A stretch of DNA of 9,918 nt from Deltaproteobacteria bacterium (lineage in GTDB: Bacteria; Myxococcota_A; UBA9160; SZUA-336), in the NCBI GenBank assembly GCA_030673955.1, contig DAOVBF010000019.1:1-9918 (forward strand). Reading direction: 5' to 3'. A model generated the notes under the pieces. That model had not been told where the DNA came from. It saw nothing but the letters and a program-made list of their open reading frames with translations, and made no database searches. Shown piece by piece: positions 7,782-9,918 of the stretch. The position numbers were made by a program, and so were the translations under genes. How positions within the stretch are numbered: the stretch's first letter is position 1; every line of letters begins with the position of its first letter.

Positions 7782-7809
7782 GGAACCTCCGTGGCCCAGC
7801 ACGGTTTAA
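7782..7809 (+). promoter_or_regulatory. Candidate ECF-type promoter of the sigma-factor operon
   Basis: GGAACCT (7782-7788), 16 nt, then TTTAA (7805-7809). Group-4 (ECF) sigma factors of the RpoE type recognise a GGAAC-type -35 element with a spacer near 16 and a short -10 element. The -10 ends 33 nt before the ATG at 7843, leaving a plausible short leader of roughly 25-30 nt. Many ECF operons drive their own transcription, which is why a match at this place is meaningful. No other copy is available in the window for comparison. Confidence 0.38.
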
Positions 7810-7842
7810 CCAATCGAAAGGGTCGGCTCGTCGACGGCTTCT

Positions 7843-8394
7843 ATGATCGACGATGATGCCCGGCTCATGCTCCGAGTCCGGGGGGGAGATCGGCGCGCCT
7901 TCGAGGCGTTGTTTCGTCGTTACACTCCGCCTCTGGTGAATTTCCTGGCGCGCATGCTCCCGGAGCGGGACCGGGCAGAAGAGCTCGCGCAGGAGGTTTT
8001 CTTGCGGGTCTACCAGGCACGCGATCGCTATGAGCCGAGAGCGCGCTTCTCGACGTGGTTGTTCTCGATCGCTAGCAACTTGGCACTGAACGAGCTGGGT
8101 CGAAGCTACCGGAAGCGGGAGACGCCGCTGGAGGAGTCCGTGTTGGATCGGCTCGAGGATCCGCAGCCGGGAGGGGAGGAGCACCTGGAGGCCAAGCGAG
8201 CAGTGAGCGCCGTCGAGCAGGCGCTTGCGAGTCTGCCGGATCGACAGCGCGCGGCCCTGCTGTTGCGGGCCGAGAGGGGCCTCGGGTACGCCGAGATCGG
8301 CGAGGTTCTCGGCGCGAGCCCGTCGAGTGTGAAGAGCCTCATCCACCGGGCTCGCGAGAACCTGCTGAAGCTGCTGGGTGAGCGAGAGCCATGA
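7843..8394 (+). CDS. ECF-family RNA polymerase sigma factor (sigma-70 group 4)
   Basis: A 183-aa protein of normal length for an ECF sigma factor, which redirects RNA polymerase to a small stress or signal regulon. Region 2 spans about residues 19-88: AFEALFRRYTPPLVNFLARM, the acidic core RAEELAQEVFLRVYQ, and the -10-binding FSTWLFSIASNLALNELGR. A variable linker (about 89-120) is rich in Glu and Pro. Region 4 spans about 123-178 with LPDRQRAALLLRAERGLGY-AEIGEVLGASPSSVKSLIHRAR, a complete helix-turn-helix for the -35 element. No extra C-terminal domain is present. The ATG at 7843 has only a weak ribosome-binding site. The stop overlaps the ATG of the anti-sigma gene as ATGA. The exact ECF subgroup cannot be given by eye; the overall look is RpoE-like. 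Confidence 0.93.
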   Translation: MIDDDARLMLRVRGGDRRAFEALFRRYTPPLVNFLARMLPERDRAEELAQEVFLRVYQARDRYEPRARFSTWLFSIASNLALNELGRSYRKRETPLEESVLDRLEDPQPGGEEHLEAKRAVSAVEQALASLPDRQRAALLLRAERGLGYAEIGEVLGASPSSVKSLIHRARENLLKLLGEREP

Positions 8395-8855
8395 GCGGTT
8401 GCAACCGATTCGGACCCGAGCTGGACGCCTACCTGGACGGGGAGCTCGATGCTGAAACGCGCGAGGGCTTCGAGGCCCACCTGCCCGCCTGCGCCAGCTG
8501 CAGCCTCGCGCTCGAGAAGCGCGCGAGTTTAGACCACGCGATCGCGTTGCTTCCGCGGGTGGAGCCGTCGCCTCAGTTCGAGGCCCGTTTCTGGGCGCGG
8601 ATGGCGCGTGCCGAGGAGCCGGCCGGCTGGCGCGCCCGCTGGTTTGCGCTGCCGCGCCTGGGTTGGGTCGCCGCTGGGGCCGCGCTTGTTGCGGGGCTGG
8701 CCCTACTGCTCTCGCTCCGGGATCCTTCGCTATCCGCGCAGGACTGGGCAATCGTGGCCGATGCGGAAGGTTTCGAGCTTCTGCTCGAAGCGGACCCGGA
8801 GCTACTGGCCGCACTGGACGTGCTCGAGGCGTGGTCCGGATCGGAGGAGATTTGA
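8391..8855 (+). CDS. Membrane-anchored zinc-finger (ZAS-type) anti-sigma factor
   Basis: A 154-aa protein expected to bind the upstream sigma factor in the cytoplasm and hold it inactive at the membrane. The N-terminal zinc-binding anti-sigma domain shows C4 and H30-x3-C34-x2-C37, with the usual LDAYLDGELD helix between. A helix with LDHAIALLPRVEPSP and QFEARFWARM follows. One transmembrane segment lies at about residues 91-109 (GWVAAGAALVAGLALLLSL), preceded by Arg-rich sequence, so the N-terminus is inside. The periplasmic tail is only about 45 residues and strongly acidic, ending in ELLAALDVLEAWSGSEEI. Such a short tail leaves little room for its own sensor domain, so the two secreted products encoded downstream may supply sensing. 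Start and stop overlap the neighbours (ATGA and TTGA), favouring matched expression with the sigma factor. Confidence 0.9.
   Translation: MSGCNRFGPELDAYLDGELDAETREGFEAHLPACASCSLALEKRASLDHAIALLPRVEPSPQFEARFWARMARAEEPAGWRARWFALPRLGWVAAGAALVAGLALLLSLRDPSLSAQDWAIVADAEGFELLLEADPELLAALDVLEAWSGSEEI
8843..8847 (+). promoter_or_regulatory. Ribosome-binding site that supports the TTG start at 8852
   Basis: GGAGG lies inside the end of the anti-sigma gene, 4 nt before the TTG at 8852. No ATG or GTG in the same frame lies closer to the signal peptide, so this site decides the start of the small secreted protein. Confidence 0.6.
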
Positions 8856-9124
8856 GGGCGTGGAGAATCCAGCTGCTCGCCTTTGGGCTCCCGCTGCTGA
8901 TGGCGGCCGACCCGGCAGCACAGGAAAAGCCCCCGAGCCCGCCGCCGGCGGGTTCGGTCTCTCACTCGATGGGGGCTCCGGAGCTGAGTCGCGAGGACAT
9001 GGAGCTGCTCCGGGAGCTCAACGTACTCCTCGAATGGGATCTGCTCCGCGACTGGGACCCGGAGGAAGATCTGCCCATTCCCATCGATGCGCCCGCCCCG
9101 AGCGGCGGAAAGGAGTTACCGTGA
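8852..9124 (+). CDS. Small acidic secreted protein in the sigma/anti-sigma operon, function unknown
   Basis: A 90-aa protein starting at TTG, overlapping the anti-sigma stop as TTGA. The N-terminus (R-A-W-R, then a Leu/Ala/Gly core ending in LMAADPAAQ) is a likely Sec signal peptide, cut near residue 19 or 23. A Pro-rich linker follows, then one helix, LSREDMELLRELNVLLEWD and LLRDW, about residues 45-67, and a short acidic tail with PEEDLPIPIDAP. By hand count the mature part has about 16 acidic and 5 basic residues. The helix shares spaced residues (ELL..E, LL, D.L..W) with the periplasmic tail of the anti-sigma factor. The stop overlaps the GTG of the next gene as GTGA. I do not recognise a named family. 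The frame is open further upstream, but only this portion fits the operon and the signal peptide. Confidence 0.75.
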   Translation: MRAWRIQLLAFGLPLLMAADPAAQEKPPSPPPAGSVSHSMGAPELSREDMELLRELNVLLEWDLLRDWDPEEDLPIPIDAPAPSGGKELP

Positions 9125-9795
9125 GCAGGGTCACAGCGTTGGTCTTGCCGCTGGCTTTCATCCTGGTCTGTGCCGTGCCCCCGTGCGCGCTAGCGGAGGC
9201 GGCAGAGGCCGAGGCTCCGGCCAGCGCAGCAGGGGGCGAGAAGCTTCAGGATCGGATCCGCTGGTGGCAGCGAATCTCCCCCAGCGAGAGGGAGCGGCTC
9301 CGCGAACGCTTCCGCGAGTACCGGGAGATGCCGCCCGAGCAGCAGAGGCACATGCGGGAACGGGTCAAGCGCTGGCGGGAGCTTCCTCCGACCCAGCGGC
9401 AGCACATGCGAGAGCGGTACCGCACCTTCCGGAGCCTTCCGTCTGCGGAGCAGCTGCGAATTCGCGAGAACTACCAACGCTGGCGCAGCCTTCCTCCGGC
9501 GGAGAAGAAGCAGCTTCGGGAGCGGTTCGAGAAATTCCAGAGTCTTCCGAAGCCCAAGCGCGAGCGGATTCGCCAGCAGCTGCAAGAGCTCAGTCCCGAG
9601 CAGAAAAAGCGCCTCCTCAAGCGCCGCCAGGAGCCGCGCAAGCAGCTCCCCAAGCAGGCGCCCGGCGAGCTTCGGCCTCGCATCCGGCCAGAGGTCGAGC
9701 CGGGCCCACTGCGCATCGAGCCCGCGCCTAGCATTGCGCCGGATCTCAGTCCGGAACCCAGCTTCACCCCTGCGCCGAGCTCGAGCGCGCGCTAG
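9121..9795 (+). CDS. Secreted Arg-rich repeat protein, DUF3106 type
   Basis: A 224-aa protein starting at GTG, with AGGAG 5 nt upstream (9111-9115) inside the preceding gene. A signal peptide (about residues 1-25: L-V-L-P-L-A-F-I-L-V core, cleavage after PPCALA) sends it to the periplasm. A short Ala/Glu spacer precedes tandem 18-residue units (about residues 53-172) with the pattern L-P-P-x-Q-x4-R-E-R-x3-W/F-R. This is characteristic of DUF3106, a family of unknown function often found next to ECF sigma genes. The remainder (about 173-224) is a Pro/Ser-rich tail, probably disordered. The mature protein is strongly basic, roughly +20 by hand count. Periplasmic chaperones and sensors of the Spy/ZraP group also use Leu/Arg-rich helices with P-x-Q turns, so a stress-sensing or chaperone role is plausible but inferred. 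Confidence 0.85.
   Translation: MSRVTALVLPLAFILVCAVPPCALAEAAEAEAPASAAGGEKLQDRIRWWQRISPSERERLRERFREYREMPPEQQRHMRERVKRWRELPPTQRQHMRERYRTFRSLPSAEQLRIRENYQRWRSLPPAEKKQLRERFEKFQSLPKPKRERIRQQLQELSPEQKKRLLKRRQEPRKQLPKQAPGELRPRIRPEVEPGPLRIEPAPSIAPDLSPEPSFTPAPSSSAR
9277..9636 (+). repeat. Tandem 54-base (18-residue) coding repeats in the DUF3106-type gene
   Basis: Units begin at residues 53, 71, 89, 107 and 125 with an exact 18-residue period. Two shorter 15-residue units start at 143 and 158. Each carries P-P/S, then x-E/Q-x-R, then R-E-R, an aromatic residue, and R-x-L. The DNA copies are well diverged, so selection has kept the protein pattern rather than recent duplication producing it. Confidence 0.8.
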
Positions 9796-9806
9796 CGGGA
9801 CCCGGC

Positions 9807-9897
9807 TGCCCGACTGGCGGGTTATCGGCGCGGGCGGCCGCGCCTGCCCGTGGGCCCGCGACTTCGTGCGTGCCCTGTTGGCGGGGTATCGGCGGGC
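9807..9897 (+). repeat. Two copies of a hairpin-forming element at 64-base spacing
   Basis: Bases 9807-9830 and 9871-9894 match at 20 of 24 positions, with a core TGGCGGGTTATCGGCG / TGGCGGGGTATCGGCG (15 of 16). Each can form a 5-bp stem with an 18-nt loop containing the core: GCCCG/CGGGC (9808-9812 with 9831-9835) and TGCCC/GGGCA (9871-9875 with 9894-9898). No T-run follows, so neither is a standard terminator. A third inverted repeat, CGCGGGC/GCCCGCG (9829-9835 with 9854-9860), lies between them. The sequence after the second copy continues to resemble the first unit up to the window end, so more copies may follow. Confidence 0.5.
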
Positions 9898-9918
9898 AGA
9901 GCCGCTCCAGCCCGGTTA

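Larger units (their letters stand above)
7376..7842. other. Divergent intergenic region, 467 bp, no supported gene
   Basis: This region lies between the divergently read synthase operon and sigma-factor operon. The reading frames that cross it (for example plus-strand frames ending at 7809 and 7856) are Pro/Arg/Ala-rich, lack a recognisable domain, and run into the real genes on either side in other frames, so I call none. I found no tRNA-like or repeat-array structure. Three possible control elements are listed separately: a hairpin at 7389-7407, a palindrome at 7436-7450 and an ECF-type promoter at 7782-7809. The middle (about 7455-7775) is GC-rich with small inverted repeats such as GGGCC-GT-GGCCC. 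Its length is large for this compact region, so an unannotated small RNA is possible, but I see no direct evidence for one. Confidence 0.6.

Noticed and set aside
7771..7809. Possible 12-codon leader peptide before the sigma gene
   Set aside because: There is an ATG with GAGGGGG just upstream, but the candidate promoter begins inside it, the composition is unremarkable, and nothing links it to attenuation.
7579..8814. Minus-strand open frame (411 codons) across the sigma and anti-sigma genes
   Set aside because: It is antisense to two clear families and of extreme Pro/Arg/Ala composition; a shadow frame.
1..9918. CRISPR arrays, tRNA or rRNA genes, insertion sequences, phage genes
   Set aside because: I looked on both strands and saw no regular spacer array, no tRNA-type TTCGA arm with acceptor pairing, no transposase or integrase motif.

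Overview
The window is GC-rich, gene-dense bacterial chromosome. Two predicted lipoproteins and an ECF sigma / zinc-binding anti-sigma pair point to a Gram-negative host. The GC-rich style, TTG and GTG starts, large TPR-type lipoproteins, a citramalate/isopropylmalate synthase and a DUF3106-type Arg-rich repeat protein suggest a deltaproteobacterial-type lineage (Myxococcota, Desulfobacterota/Binatia or similar). This placement is an inference from gene style, not from a marker gene.

Layout. (1) Bases 1-2692, plus strand: the 3' end of glcD, then complete glcE and glcF. These are the three subunits of a membrane-associated glycolate (2-hydroxyacid) oxidase, joined by 1-bp and 4-bp start/stop overlaps. 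(2) Bases 2681-7375, minus strand: a three-gene operon running toward glcF. It encodes an LeuA/citramalate synthase-family enzyme, a 304-aa lipoprotein and a 754-aa lipoprotein, with overlapping junctions of 4 and 23 bp. Its last gene overlaps the end of glcF tail-to-tail by 12 bp. (3) Bases 7376-7842: a 467-bp divergent intergenic region with no gene I can support. It holds three candidate control elements: a hairpin that could mask the ribosome-binding site of the synthase, a 15-base palindrome, and an ECF-type promoter before the sigma gene. (4) Bases 7843-9795, plus strand: a four-gene operon with 4-bp overlaps at every junction. It encodes an ECF sigma factor, a membrane-anchored zinc-finger anti-sigma factor, a small acidic secreted protein and a basic secreted protein built of 18-residue repeats (DUF3106 type). 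(5) Bases 9796-9918: a short 3' region with two copies of a hairpin-forming element exactly 64 bases apart; it may continue beyond the window.

How they work together. GlcDEF would oxidise glycolate and pass electrons through the GlcF iron-sulfur clusters to the respiratory chain. The synthase makes a branched-chain amino-acid precursor. Its tight coupling to two unrecognised lipoproteins is unexpected and may only be co-transcription. The sigma operon looks like a self-contained envelope-stress or signal-response module: the sigma factor is held at the membrane by the anti-sigma, and the two secreted products are good candidates for the periplasmic sensing side. This last operon, with its unusual acidic/basic protein pair and a candidate autoregulatory promoter, is the part of the window most likely to contain undescribed biology.
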